A stretch of DNA of 60,000 nucleotides from Owenia fusiformis (Eukaryota; Annelida; Polychaeta; Sabellida; Oweniidae): assembly GCA_903813345.2 (NCBI GenBank), contig CAIIXF020000003.1, forward strand, positions 13,098,931 through 13,158,930, written 5' to 3'. The position numbers were made by a program, and so were the translations under genes. The notes under the pieces are model-generated. The model was not told the origin of the DNA, made no database searches, and was given only the letters and a program-made list of their open reading frames with translations. Positions 47,492-58,700 of the stretch are shown piece by piece (within the stretch, counting starts at the first letter, position 1; each line of letters begins with the position of its first letter).

Positions 47492-49005
47492 TTATATTTT
47501 CTTTCATAGTCATGGTTCTGAAGAACGACGTGATAACACAATTTCGAAGCGTTACTTAAGTTCTGCAGTGAGATTTCATTAAGATCTACTATTCATTAGT
47601 TGGTTCCTGTGTTGACGACAAGTTGAGGATACTTTACCCCGCTGTATTTTATTTGTTCCTAGTTTGATTTTCATTTGCGGAATTGCATGCGGATATTGGG
47701 CTGAAACTTCAACTTGGCCTTTCAAGAAAGTAAGTGTCTCATCGACATAGTCGATCATGAAATGTTTTATTATGCGATAACTCGTATTCATGGAACAATC
47801 TTGATTTATTAAATATTAATTTGCGCATTAAGCTTCAATATGGCGACGCTTAAGCGCCGCGATGATAATTTAGATAGTCTATTTAAGATTCTGACACATC
47901 AAAGATTATCCTAAAGTTAACAACTAAAAATGTCAGGTTAAACAGCTACCACACCAGGAGCAAAGCGATACTCAGCAGTTAGATGGGGCAAAAGTTAACG
48001 GCTGAGGCATTTTTCCTATAATAAGTCAGATTTTACTGCAACGAATATGACATATTCAATTGCGGTGTATGACAGATTCACCTGCGGTATATGACATAAA
48101 CTAACCAATGAGAACGCGATACGGAAGTACGCAATTGTCAATTACATCGATTCAACTAACGGGTTAAAGTCTGTTGATTATTATAATGATTACTGAATCA
48201 ACATGTCAGTGCCATAAAACCTAATAAATCACAAGTATTTATTTATAGTTGTAGTGGCAATCACGATTTACACATTTCTGATACTTCCAGGAGTATGATT
48301 CTGCAATTCCACGTAATAAACGTACTGAATCAATCCAGGATTCATATATTAGTACTCGGGGCGCTTACTCTTTTGGTAATCCAGCGTAGTTTTACATTGA
48401 GAATCGATTGTTTTGACCAATCAAATCGGGGCTTTCTGTATCGCGTCTTCACATGCGATATATGGCATATTCTGCAGGTTAGTATCCCTTTTTAAATTGG
48501 CACACACGGTCACCGTACGGACTCCCTTCGAAGGGCGTAGTTTTGTTCAGATACAGAGGCAAGATGGCCTTGCGGCAAACGCGTACGTTCACTGTATGGC
48601 CTGTTTGACATATGTACACACTTTGTTTATAAAGTTTATTTCTTTACCATTTAGATATACTAGAGTGGCTTGTACATACATAAAATTAAGGCTCTTTAGC
48701 CGAAGTGCTAAATTTAAAGAACCTTAAAATGTAGGCTCTCCAGCCACGGCCTTATTTTTAACATCGGCTGCGCATGCGTATTGGAGGGAGCGGAGGGATC
48801 AAGTGAGAATTTGGACCAACTTTTGCAAGTTTGACCAGGAAATCATCTTTCATTTGGTATGTTAGTAACTTTTTTAATCGTATTGGTATGTAAGAATCGT
48901 ATACATATCGAGTTATTAGCATAAATGTCACAGTTTGAAGGATAAATTGAAATATAAACACTTCCGTTAAATATTGTGACAACGAGCTTTCGAACTTTTC
49001 TCTTA
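47492..49005. other. Unannotated spacer
   Basis: No supported gene. A slightly GC-richer part at 48490-48600 and a GCGCATGCG word at 48769 are noted. Confidence 0.35.
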
Positions 49006-49746
49006 CCCTACTATCACACCAAACTAGTTCTCACTACGTTCTCGAAAACGGGCTTAAACTGTGCACGAACGGATTTGACGTACCAAGAACCCACTAAGAA
49101 CCGTTTGGGATCTGTTTAAAAATTTCATGAAACTACTCGAACGAGTAGGTCCTCCAGAACTTGGAGCATGCTCAACATTTTCTGGTGATTGTCACGTTCT
49201 GCAATCAGAACGAGTGACAACGTACTTAAGACGACCTGAACGCACTGGGGACACACTACGAACGGAAGTGTCGTACTTCAATCCTACCAGGGACGTATTA
49301 CGACGTTGTGTAGTCAGGCGTAAATTGCAGTCGTGAGTACCCCAATCTAGTCCGTTTGAAGCTTATGAACGTATTAACAAAAATAGCTATCACACCAGAA
49401 CCAGTTGGCACTGCGTTCTTCAAAACGTACCCTTTGCATTCGTTTGACTTCACTTCTTAAAAGAGAGCTTCGTCTTAGTTTAACTAGACTCTGCACGCAG
49501 GGTATCAAAACGTTGCCGAGACGGTTTTAAACTGTGTGCGAACTGAATGAACGTAGCTACAACGTCCTACGGTATGTTTACGAACTTCATGGACTTTCCC
49601 GGACGGGGAATGTGATTTAGAATTTTGGATCGATTCAAAATTCGATGGCGACCATACCGTTTTGTAATCAGGTCATGATGAGCTTCTAGACTAAGGGACG
49701 CGTTATACGACGTTGCACACCGACGTGGTGCGACCTGAACGAACTG
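49006..49746. mobile_element. AACG-word-rich TIR element, copy 2 (right end lost)
   Basis: Starts after TTA with CCCTACTATCACACCAAACT exactly as copy 1 and follows it with changes through GACCTGAACGAACTG, then breaks off at a palindrome. It includes the inner restart (CTATCACACCAGAACCAGTT) and about 75 bp near 49440-49515 not present in copy 1. The matching TTA on the left supports a 3-bp target preference. Confidence 0.75.
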
Positions 49747-49773
49747 AGCGGGAGATATATATATCACCCGCTC
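49746..49773. repeat. 28-bp AT-centred palindrome at the truncation point
   Basis: GAGCGGG-AGATATATATATC-ACCCGCTC reads the same on both strands except for one position pair. It sits exactly where similarity to copy 1 of the AACG-rich element stops. Confidence 0.75.
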
Positions 49774-49965
49774 ATCAGTAATTCCAAGGAATTTTGTTTG
49801 GTGTTTTTTGAATCCCCAGGATATACCTATTTATATTAATTTCATCTACTGTTAAATGTTGAAAGCTATTGAATTAAAAAAATGTTAAGAACGTTAGATT
49901 TGGACAAAATATTCATGTTTTGATTGTAATTTGAATGTAATGGTTTCATAACGTTCAATGCATAC

Positions 49966-50266
49966 TTAACCTCTTGAATACCCAGAGTGACGGATATATC
50001 CGTCACAAATGAAATAAGACTGGTGCCCAGAGGGACGAGAAAATCCGTCACAAAATTTTTCACAAAAATTGCTCTAATTTAAACAATTTTCATCCAATTT
50101 ACACAAAAATTGTTTTAAAACGTGTAGAAATGATCTCTGCCGTCCAATTTTACTTAGCTGAGCATCTAAAGTTATATAGGTATGTAATAAAATGTCAAAA
50201 GGTGGCAAAAAATGAAAAATTCTCTGGTTTCATGCCAATTTTAGAGCCTGGGATTCAAGAGGTTAA
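49966..50266. mobile_element. piggyBac-type MITE (TTAA flanks)
   Basis: TTAA at 49966-49969 and 50263-50266 encloses inverted tips CCTCTTGAATACCCAG and CTGGGATTCAAGAGG. Length is 301 bp including both TTAA. The interior holds a GTGACGGATATATCCGTCAC palindrome and a second AATCCGTCACAAA word. TTAA duplication with short TIRs is the hallmark of piggyBac elements; there is no coding capacity. Confidence 0.85.
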
Positions 50267-51350
50267 TCCTCATAATCTACTAAGTATAGGATAAATCAGA
50301 TGTATATTTTGTATTTCCCTCAGATATACCCTGTAAACCTCCCATAACCTCCCATTAAATAACCTCTATATATCCATACCATATTCATTTCCATACGTTT
50401 CTAATAAGAAGTGTATTCAAACTTGACATAGTTACGTAATTGTATATATACACGTGCTTCCTAAATATGTACATGTTTAACCACTTGTAATATTCACGCT
50501 ATATTTTTATAATTTTGTATTCAATCGAAAGGCTTGTTGGTTTACTTAGTTCACTTGACAACTTCATGCCAATTAATTAATAATTACACAATGGCTTAAA
50601 AATACGTTATCAAAAAACAATTAATAATACAATGTAATTGTGACAAAACGCCTTGTATGATCTACAATTAAAGATCTTGGAAATGAATATTTACTTGTCC
50701 TGCAACATTCCCTTTGTTGATCAATTGTTCTCTTTTGTGTGTAGTCAATGATAAATGTAAATTAAATATTCCCTGGTATTTTTTACAAAATCCGTACTTA
50801 ACTATGTAAACAAAGCAGAAATGCATATACATGTAGTTTACGTAAGAATCAATGCACACAATCTGTATTTTTACTGGTTACTTATTTATGAATCAGTGGC
50901 GTAATTCCATTCAAACTAGGAATATATCAATATCATGGAAACTGTCAGGAAATTGAGAACATGGTATACTCTCATCATTCTGTAGTATAAGCAAAATTAC
51001 CAGCGAACATTCTGAGATAAATTCTAATGGCGAACGGTTCAAGTTTATAAAATTGGTCATCTAGAGTCTCAGAATGGTCGAATATGGTCGCATGTACAAT
51101 TACTGATCAAATGTCAAGATACCCTACAGTAGTGTAGTGTAGTTTAGTGTAGTTTAGTATGAGGTCAGTATATCAACTAGCTTACCTAAGTGGGTATATT
51201 AATTTCCTGAGTGAAAATTCTTGGTAAAATCCACTGGTCTAAGATTAAGTCAAGGATTCTTCAGCGCGAAAATTTTGGTCGGCGAATATTTGGGCTTTTG
51301 CAGGACGCCGTTGGTTCTTTTTAGATTTTGTTTAAGTTTGTTTTGTGTAG
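50267..51350. other. Unannotated spacer
   Basis: AT-rich; TAGTGTAGTT microsatellite near 51127-51160. Nothing else seen. Confidence 0.4.
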
Positions 51351-51359
51351 AGAAGTGAG

Positions 51360-52172
51360 TAGCCTTGCCCAAGTCGGTCTCTTTTACTATATCTGATTTC
51401 TATTTATGACCGCCTTGTACAAAAGAGAAAGCCACGTGCTTTACCGACTCAATGTTTATGTCGGTAAAATTTGACCAATCAACGACGACCTTGCAGCGCT
51501 AGCTCATTATTATGCACGGTCAAAAACAAGTACACTTTTCGTCGGGACTTTTCACGAACAAATCTTGCATGAATTCATCATGAAAATACAAATATTTTAT
51601 CAGATAAATATCAATCAGAGTTAAGTGGATGCTAGACATCGATCGGTAACCGGAGGTTAGAAGATTTCAACAATAAACGTTGAAACGATCGCTGAATTCA
51701 AATGAACATGTAGGCCGAGATTCAATCACTGATCGACGACTACATGATCCGCTACATTGGACTAGGTCTTGCATTTTCATCGCGAGATCAGTTTTAAATC
51801 TATCGCATGATTTAATTTATATTAATGACTCTTACATTCCCTATGTACATTTAATTACATAATATATTGTAACTCTAAAGAAACGATCGATCAGATCATT
51901 GAATTTCAAGTCCGTAGACGGGAAGATTGCTTTGCTGTGCAGCTCAACCTGATAACGTTTTGATTGGTCAATCAGCCTGAAGTCACACGTCGTGTCCACG
52001 CGTATATCTGTTAATCAATAAGGTTTCGCGATACCCCTGATAGCGTAGGTATTATGGAAATCTCGAAACCGTTGAATATCTCAGCATAATAGCAGCGGAG
52101 ATGTATTGGATTGTACAAGGCGGTAATAATTCAAGATCAGATAAGTAAAAAATACCGACTTGGGCAAGGCTA
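51360..52172. mobile_element. Mutator-like MITE with 9-bp target duplication
   Basis: Inverted ends TAGCCTTGCCCAAGTCGGT, continuing about 65 bp to ACCGCCTTGTACAA, bound 813 bp. AGAAGTGAG occurs perfectly on both sides (51351-51359 and 52173-52181), a 9-bp target duplication as produced by Mutator-like elements. Further inside, GACCAATCAACG and GATTGGTCAATCAG also pair. The interior has no transposase. Confidence 0.85.
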
Positions 52173-52181
52173 AGAAGTGAG

Positions 52182-53191
52182 TGAATTGGCGTAATTAGTC
52201 CAGGCTCAGTACACTGCATGTAACAGGTCAAGAACAGTTTAAATGTATTTTTATTTACTAGTCAACTATTGAATGAGTGAATAGGGTGTGAATATTTTAG
52301 CTTCAGTTCACTGCATGTGCCACATTGGTTTTGGATGGTGTTCGAAGTGTCAATTCTTTAATCAAAAATAATAGAAAAGGAGTGCACTCTTCTTTATTAC
52401 AGCTCTACATTCTTTAAAATAAACACAGTTCATTATATTGTGTTGCTACCTTAGTAGTGTTTAAGCATGTTAATACTTACCTCAGTGAGGTTTAAAGCAA
52501 GGGATTGGTATTTAATTTTCAGACCAATTACAGAATGTATTTCTGAGGTGTAATTACATTTCAAAACCGGTGTAAAGGGGTAGCAGGTCCTCTTAATTTA
52601 TGGTCCTATTCTCCATTGATTTATATGGTGGCCTCTTTCTCTTATTATCTTATACAAAATCAGGGCCAGAAAGGGTCTTTAAAAATTAAAAAGGGTTACC
52701 ATAATCCCTGGGGGACCATAATTCCTTTCATAACGGAATTTATGCATTACATACGTGACAAATATTCAGAAAAAATGACGAAAATATCAAAATAGAGAAA
52801 ACAAAAATTTTAAGCAAAATCTTCAAGATGACAGGCCGTGCTGAAACGAAAACAAACTGGGTTCGTTTTTAATAAATCCCCAGTGATATGCATGGAAACA
52901 TGAATAATTTTATTACTGCACCAAAACCACATCACATAATATCCCAGGATTCATATATTGGCCGTTTGGGTAAACCGTCTCTCCATTAACTACACTGTAT
53001 ACTAGTAATTGAAAAATATTAATAACCTCTTATGGCCATCTACATTGTTATGAACAATAGTGAAGCCCGGGTAGTAAAGCTGCCATTAATGAAAGTATAA
53101 ATATCAATTGACCTCAAAAATGGAAATTGATCGTAAAATATATCTTCAATTATAAGCTGGTTTACAAGCGTGGTTGACGAACAGATGAAAA
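52182..53191. other. Unannotated spacer
   Basis: AT-rich with no supported feature. Confidence 0.4.
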
Positions 53192-53380
53192 TAGGGAAGT
53201 TAAAATACACTATTATAAGAGAAGTTGCACGTGAACGTGAAATGTTATGACCCCTGGGACTTATTTATATTTAGGTAAGAGTAAAACGATTATAATTAGG
53301 TCCCTGGATAAACCATTTGAGTGGGGAACAATAGGTCCTAAGGGTCATAACATTTAAATTTCTCTTCTTAACCTCCCTAA
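53192..53380. mobile_element. Short MITE with AGGGAGGTTAAG ends
   Basis: Left words AGGGAAGTTAAA, AGAGAA and AATGTTATGACCCCTGGGAC are mirrored at the right (GTCCTAAGGGTCATAACATT, TTCTCTT, CTTAACCTCCCT). About 190 bp, no coding. A related single end is at 1359-1440. It lies about 550 bp beyond the receptor stop codon. Confidence 0.7.
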
Positions 53381-53614
53381 TCTCAACATTACGGAAACAA
53401 TTTCAAATGTGATTAAGTGAGAAATGCTGTGTCAGTTACACAATGAGTTAGGATATATGGCTATTTATAAGAAATCCCCTCGATCACACGTAACATAATT
53501 ATAGCGAAATTGAGAAGTATAACATTAAAGAGACTCAGTAGAGAATTAAATAAAGGCAGGTATACCTTCTGTCGAAACATTTTCACAATATGTATATTAT
53601 ATATATATATAATA

Positions 53615-53620
53615 TTTATT
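53615..53620 (-). promoter_or_regulatory. Candidate polyadenylation signal of the GPCR gene
   Basis: AATAAA on the minus strand, about 310 bp after the receptor stop codon. It lies in AT-rich DNA, so chance is possible. Confidence 0.4.
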
Positions 53621-53926
53621 TCTGTACATACTGAATTTTTGTGAATAAAATATATTAATAGAAAAGAGATCTAATCGGTTAACTTATACATTTTTCAAGT
53701 CCGTGAAATTCCATTCTACAAAAGATCCCAAAGTCGGATTTCACGAGATGCGTTTATGAAAATAACAAATAATCTGATCGTAATAATGATGAACGACTTA
53801 ACAGCGCTATTGTGCGTTGCAGGAGTTAATCACTTAATAAACGGAAGATGTATAGTATGGCACTGGATCAGTTGAATTCCTTCTGATTAAATAGTTTTTT
53901 GTAATGAAAAAGATGTAATCTTTCCG

Positions 53927-55282
53927 CTAGTCTCGGAACTTCAGACTCGGTCTACTATTACGTTTTTTCAAGTGTTCGTCGGCTGTAAGGTTAAATGTTA
54001 GAGTCTTTACACTGGTTCTTGAAGTCCGACTCGATTGACGCCTCCTAGAGTGAAATCGCCTTCGCTTCAATTTCAGCCAACATGTTCCGAACCGCTCCTT
54101 GTACATCTTAAAATATTTCGTAAAGGCATGTCTGAATTGTTTGGAAAACCCCAAATAAAGGAAAAAGTTAATGCCATAATTGGTGTAGTACAGAATCTGG
54201 AAAATTTGCTGTAAAAGGATTTGTCCGTCGTGTAATAACGTTAGGTCTCTGTGACCAAGCGCCGAAAATAACATGACTAGGCGTAGTACATTCGTCGGGA
54301 GATTTAGTATTATAAAAGCCACAGAGATCACGACCAGTACTATGGTAACCTTCATCTGAATCGCATTATTCATAGAATCCTCCGTTCTCGATCCACCAGA
54401 CGTATGCCTACGTAGTATAATTCGTGTCTGCGGTGCTCCACCCGGAGTGAACCTCGTCTGCGCCATTGGTCTTTTTTGGCTGCGGTAGAACCGCGTTATC
54501 TTCACGCAGATACTTATGTTAAGTACCATGATAGCTATCAAAGGAATGGCGAATGACATCACCATATCAACATGTGTCAATATTTGGAGAATACGAGGCC
54601 AATTGGGGTCAGGAGCGCATAAGTTTTTATTACCACCGAAATTCCTGACTTTGTTGGACCACAAAGCGCAGCTGTAACCTAGCAATGCAACTATGGTAAC
54701 GACACAAACAACTATCTTCGCACGTCGCACAGTACAAACCCTGTCGCGTTTGAAGGGATAGAAAACAGCGATAAACCGCTCCACTGAGAAACACACCAAC
54801 GACCAAACGGAGATAAACGCCCAAATATAGGATAAATATATGTTTAATTGACACAATACATTCGTATTGAACGCTGGCACACCCCAAGTTTCTAACCAAG
54901 ATCCTAGTAGAGTTAAAAGAAATCCACTGTCTGAGAGCGCTATGGTCGCCAAATATACACTCGATGACTGTTTTCGTTGATATCCCAGACCATAGATTAA
55001 AAACACTAATGCGTTTCCACAAAGTCCCAGCACAATGATAAAAGGTTGAACGTACTGGTTCAATGCTCTTACGATTGGTAGTAAGCCTACATGATGATAT
55101 TCGTCTTCGTAAAACGCGCCATCATCAGTCCATTGAGAGTTGTTAAAAGTGTTCTCTACTGGGAAAGTAACAGTTGATGCCATTGACAGATTCGTATTGA
55201 CAATGAACTCAGTTCTACTATCATTTATCATGCTTATATATTCCACTCCGTCCGACCTGTTGCTGTTTAATCCAATCTCCAT
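53927..55282 (-). CDS. Class A (rhodopsin-like) neuropeptide-type GPCR, single exon
   Basis: 451 residues, intact from ATG (55282) to TAG. The N-terminus is extracellular with sequons at N8, N20, N31 and N47. Seven membrane helices are visible: TM1 about 78-99 with GN at 89-90, TM2 111-131 with LSD (D118), TM3 144-167 with C144 before it, TM4 188-208, TM5 236-261 (P247), TM6 310-336 (P329), TM7 355-378. C144 likely pairs with C222 in the second extracellular loop. The DRY motif is ERF (168-170), the CWxP tryptophan position holds N327, and NPxxY is NFFLY (372-376), a form common in invertebrate peptide receptors of the FMRFamide/peptide-orphan type. Helix 8 (SKQFRHAF) and an Arg/Ser-rich tail follow. 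It should couple an extracellular ligand, probably a neuropeptide, to G proteins at the plasma membrane. Ligand and subfamily cannot be told from sequence alone. ATG context is moderate (G at +4). Confidence 0.95.
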   Translation of the reverse strand: MEIGLNSNRSDGVEYISMINDSRTEFIVNTNLSMASTVTFPVENTFNNSQWTDDGAFYEDEYHHVGLLPIVRALNQYVQPFIIVLGLCGNALVFLIYGLGYQRKQSSSVYLATIALSDSGFLLTLLGSWLETWGVPAFNTNVLCQLNIYLSYIWAFISVWSLVCFSVERFIAVFYPFKRDRVCTVRRAKIVVCVVTIVALLGYSCALWSNKVRNFGGNKNLCAPDPNWPRILQILTHVDMVMSFAIPLIAIMVLNISICVKITRFYRSQKRPMAQTRFTPGGAPQTRIILRRHTSGGSRTEDSMNNAIQMKVTIVLVVISVAFIILNLPTNVLRLVMLFSALGHRDLTLLHDGQILLQQIFQILYYTNYGINFFLYLGFSKQFRHAFTKYFKMYKERFGTCWLKLKRRRFHSRRRQSSRTSRTSVKTLTFNLTADEHLKKRNSRPSLKFRD

Positions 55283-55369
55283 CAGTAAAGCTTCTCAATG
55301 TCATTGTTTGATGCAAAACTAGAAGATTGCAAGCAATCTTACGGAGGCCCTGTAGGCATTGCCAATTAG

Positions 55370-56600
55370 AAGGTCAACTAAAGGTTAAATATCAAATTTA
55401 AGATCATATATGAACTCCAGACAACTTGTAGATGATTTTTAAAAAAGATTTGGTCGAATTAATGCAAGTTGAAATTTGACCTTGAAAAATTCTGAAATTT
55501 GACCTTTTTTCAGTTTTTGAGCTATAAAATCTCAAAACTGGAGCCAAATTTTAATAGATAATCAATTGCTAATATGTGTAAACCTTTAGAGGAATATATA
55601 TTCTGACTTTCAGTAAAAAAAATTGATTTGTAGTCTCCCATTTTGAGAAACTTAGAAAACACAGTTTGTGATTTCGTTTGATGACCTTGACCTTTGACCT
55701 TGCAAATTTTACTTTTTTAGACCTCAGAAGGTCTTTTGTGAATAAATATACCTAAATTTGAATCCAGAAAATCGATTTGAAAAATCAACTTTTTTGACCT
55801 TTCGGAGGTCACTGAAGGTCAACCAAAGGTCAAAGGTCAAAAGTAAGGCTAGATTTGGAATCCTGAGAACTTGTAGATGAGTTTAAAAAAAAATTGGTCA
55901 ATTTGAAGCAAGTTGAAATTTAGTCTTGAAAAGTTTCGAAATTTGACCTTTTTTCAGTTTTTGAGTTCCAATATCTCAAAACTGGTACACAATTTTAATA
56001 AATAGTCAATTGCTAATATGTGTAGAACCTATAGAGGAATATATATCCTGACTTTCATGAAAAAATATTGATTTGTAGTCTCCAATTTTGAGAAACTTAG
56101 AAAACACAGTTTGTGATTTAGTTTCATGACCTTGACCTTTGACCTTGCAAATTTTACTTTTTTAGACCTCAGTGGGTCCTTTGAGATCAAATATACCTAA
56201 ATTTGAATCCAGAAAATCAATTTGAAAAAACAACTTTTTTTACCTTTCGAAGGTCACCGAAGGTCAACCAAAGGTCTGAGGTCAAAAGTAAGGACATATT
56301 TGAGTTCCTGAGATCTTGTAGATGATTTTAAAAAAAAAATCTGGTTCATTTGAAGCAAGTTGAAAAATGACCGATTTTTGCCCATTTTTGACGTCAAATA
56401 TCTCAAAAACGGTAAAAAATTAACGCGTACATATAGTGAGCAATTTGTAGAGAATGCTTATATCTAGTTACATTTTAATTCATCGCAAGAAATAATGAAG
56501 TATGAGGACAAAATCTGAGAAACTTAAAAAGAGCTTAGATTTGACCTAGATTTTGACCTTTGACCTTGACCTAGATAAAAATTCCTTTCCCGCCAAGTTC
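55370..56600. repeat. ~445-bp tandem repeat upstream of the GPCR, rich in TGACCT words
   Basis: Three units, the third shortened: the marker CTTGTAGATGA occurs at 55425, 55870 and 56315, a 445-bp period. Each unit contains TTTGACCTT...CAGTTTTTGAG, TTGATTTGTAGTCTCC, GAGAAACTTAGAAAACACAG and a TGACCTTGACCTTTGACCTT block. The array begins about 90 bp upstream of the receptor start codon, so it occupies the promoter-proximal or 5' UTR/intron region. Confidence 0.9.
55682..55839. promoter_or_regulatory. Nuclear-receptor-type half-site cluster (DR0/DR1)
   Basis: TGACCT at 55682, 55688 and 55695 gives DR0 then DR1 spacing; AGGTCA-A-AGGTCA at 55827-55839 is a perfect DR1 in the other orientation. 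The same blocks recur at 56127-56145 and 56554-56572. DR1 is the classical site for RXR, HNF4 and COUP-TF type receptors. Whether these bind anything is unknown, since they come with the repeat. Confidence 0.45.
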
Positions 56601-56720
56601 AGCCCAGGTCCCTAGTAGGACTATGTAGTAGCTAGTTAAAAGTTAGTTGGAAGTAGGAGAAAAAGAGGGAGGAAGAATAAATAATAAAGAATAAAGAATA
56701 ATAATATCTACAAAATTGAT

Positions 56721-56745
56721 AGGAGGCCCCTTCGGGGGGCCTCCT
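56721..56745. repeat. GC-rich hairpin with TTCG loop
   Basis: AGGAGGCCCC-TTCG-GGGGGCCTCCT, a 10-bp stem with a UUCG-type loop and one extra G. It follows an A-rich GAATAATAAAGAATAA tract (about 56675-56710) and probably marks the end of the repeat element that supplies the upstream array. If transcribed it would fold strongly. Confidence 0.8.
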
Positions 56746-56769
56746 AATAAATGAACCCACTCATTTATA

Positions 56770-58289
56770 AGATATACCCTTGAATGTTATATACCTTTTT
56801 GGATATTTCGAAGTCAATACCTGGTGTCCATAGTTTTAGATCCAAGCTGTGTTTGTTATTCCAATATTAACTTTCAAACAAGTTGAAATAACACATTGTC
56901 GATGCCTTACGTAATAGATAAGACCTATCTTAGCAGTAGTATATCTCCCACTCGTATCAATGAGGTCTTTCCAAAGTTCTGGTAAGTCAGTTTAGATTTA
57001 CTCAATGTTCACTACACCTAATCAAGTTAGACGAAGTTAATTTGCAACAGGCTTTTAAGTAATATCTCCATGTATACGAAGTATTTATATCATCCTCGAG
57101 AAGCTTACATTCCGCTGATGTCTTCCGTTATAGCCTTTAAAACTTCTTTTTTCCATTTTACATAAAACTCGCCATCAATCCTGTCTGGCCAATGACATGT
57201 TAACGTAAAAGTTCCATATTATAGCTCATAGATCAGATATTCTCTCATATTACCAGATTACTCGCATTGATCTAAAAACGTATGGGCAATAAAAGCATAG
57301 TATATGGCATGTATTTGAACTGTATCCCAACTTGCAACTTGTTGAATACATGCATCTATAAACATGATTATCCTAATCCTCTAAGTCCTATGTATTAATA
57401 AATTCAATTGACACATCCTCTTTTAATCCTTGTTAATCCCAGGTACAGTAAGCTTTATCTAATTAATTTCATTTATAAATCTCAACTCTTAAAATCAATA
57501 GCCATGTCACTGCTTTAAAAGCGTAAGGTGTCTAACTATCTAACTACGATGTGTGTAAATGAACCGAATAACATAAACAAATAAATAAAATCAATTCAAT
57601 AATTAAAGTCCCGGGAAAGAATAACTTTTCTATCGTTGTCAAATCTTAATCGATTAAGTGCATTGATGAATTTTAATTGCTTTTTATCACATGTACACGT
57701 AGCTTTATATTCAATCAATTTCTTTCATATACCTGCTTTTTTACGAAATTGCAATCTAGTGCTGATATTATATAGTTCCATAATACTATCATAATTTTAT
57801 CCAGTGTTCATGATGATGTTGTTTTGCTCGAATCCATATCATGCCTAATCAAATATGTCAAGTCGTTTCTTTGAAATATCAATTAGCTTTCTCTGGAGTT
57901 CCTTTCAGCCTAAAATGTCGAAATCGTGCGAAGTTTGCGACCTTTTTATTTAAGAGTCAATGAAAGTTCTGAACAGTAATTGTTATGACGTAGGCTGGTG
58001 ACAAATTGCCAAATAATTCTGCATAATCTCCCAACTCCTGGTAACAGCAATAACTGGCTCGTCAATAAGTATAGTAAACTCGTATAGTCAGTTGGATCAT
58101 CTAGTGGAATTAGTAGGGCATAATTGTATTTTAATTGCTGTTTTGTTATTGATACATCAGTACAATGTATCGGTTGCACTATGTCCTTAAATAAATGAAA
58201 AATTTTGGTCGGGTTCTGGTGAGAAGTTTCCACATAATTTAAAATATAAGTAATCGAACTACCACTTTTTATGCCTCCGTCATATTTGC
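56770..58289. other. Unannotated spacer
   Basis: AT-rich. A 95-codon minus-strand frame at 57946-58233 shows no motif or splice context. Nothing else recognised. Confidence 0.35.
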
Positions 58290-58700
58290 TATAGCTACCA
58301 CGGCGGACGTACGGCAGCCGTAGCTCCCAAAAGTCAAGAAATACCTACGTTTGCCGTAGGAAAACCACGGTCATTCAAGGTCGCCGTTACGGTGTATTCG
58401 AGTATCTTAAAGATCGCGGGGACGCCGTGAAAGACATAACACGGAGTTATAACTTTTTCATTGAGGGTCATTGTAGAAATAAGACAAGTCGTCACCGCAT
58501 GCCGTAGCGTTATACTGGCCAAACAATCGCAACGGAGTCGTGGAACGGTAAATGTACTGTTCCTGCGACCGCCTTGCGTCTACTTTGATATTTGTCGAAA
58601 ACCTTGAGCCGCCTATGGAGCGCCCTAGGCCGTACTGCAAAAACTGATTTTATGTTTCTACAAATTCATTACGCCGCGCCGTACGACAGCAGATCTAGAA
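58290..58700. other. CpG-rich block with CCGTA/TACGG words
   Basis: GC-rich relative to all surroundings, with repeated GCCGTA, CCGTAGG, TACGGC and GCCGTACG words in both orientations. The style recalls the AACG-rich elements at 20696 and 49006, though the words differ. I could not define ends or a target duplication, so it is only a possible element. Confidence 0.35.

Noticed and set aside
47250-47582. Similar peptides from composite MITE copies D and E (HMDRSRIY...)
   Set aside because: The similarity is that of the repeat itself; frames differ in their continuation and there is no gene structure.
54630-55022. 130-codon minus-strand frame within the receptor gene
   Set aside because: It is an alternative frame of the receptor coding sequence.
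56580-56760. Helitron 3' end (hairpin followed by CTAA)
   Set aside because: The hairpin runs straight into CTAA without the usual short spacer, and no TC 5' end was identified.
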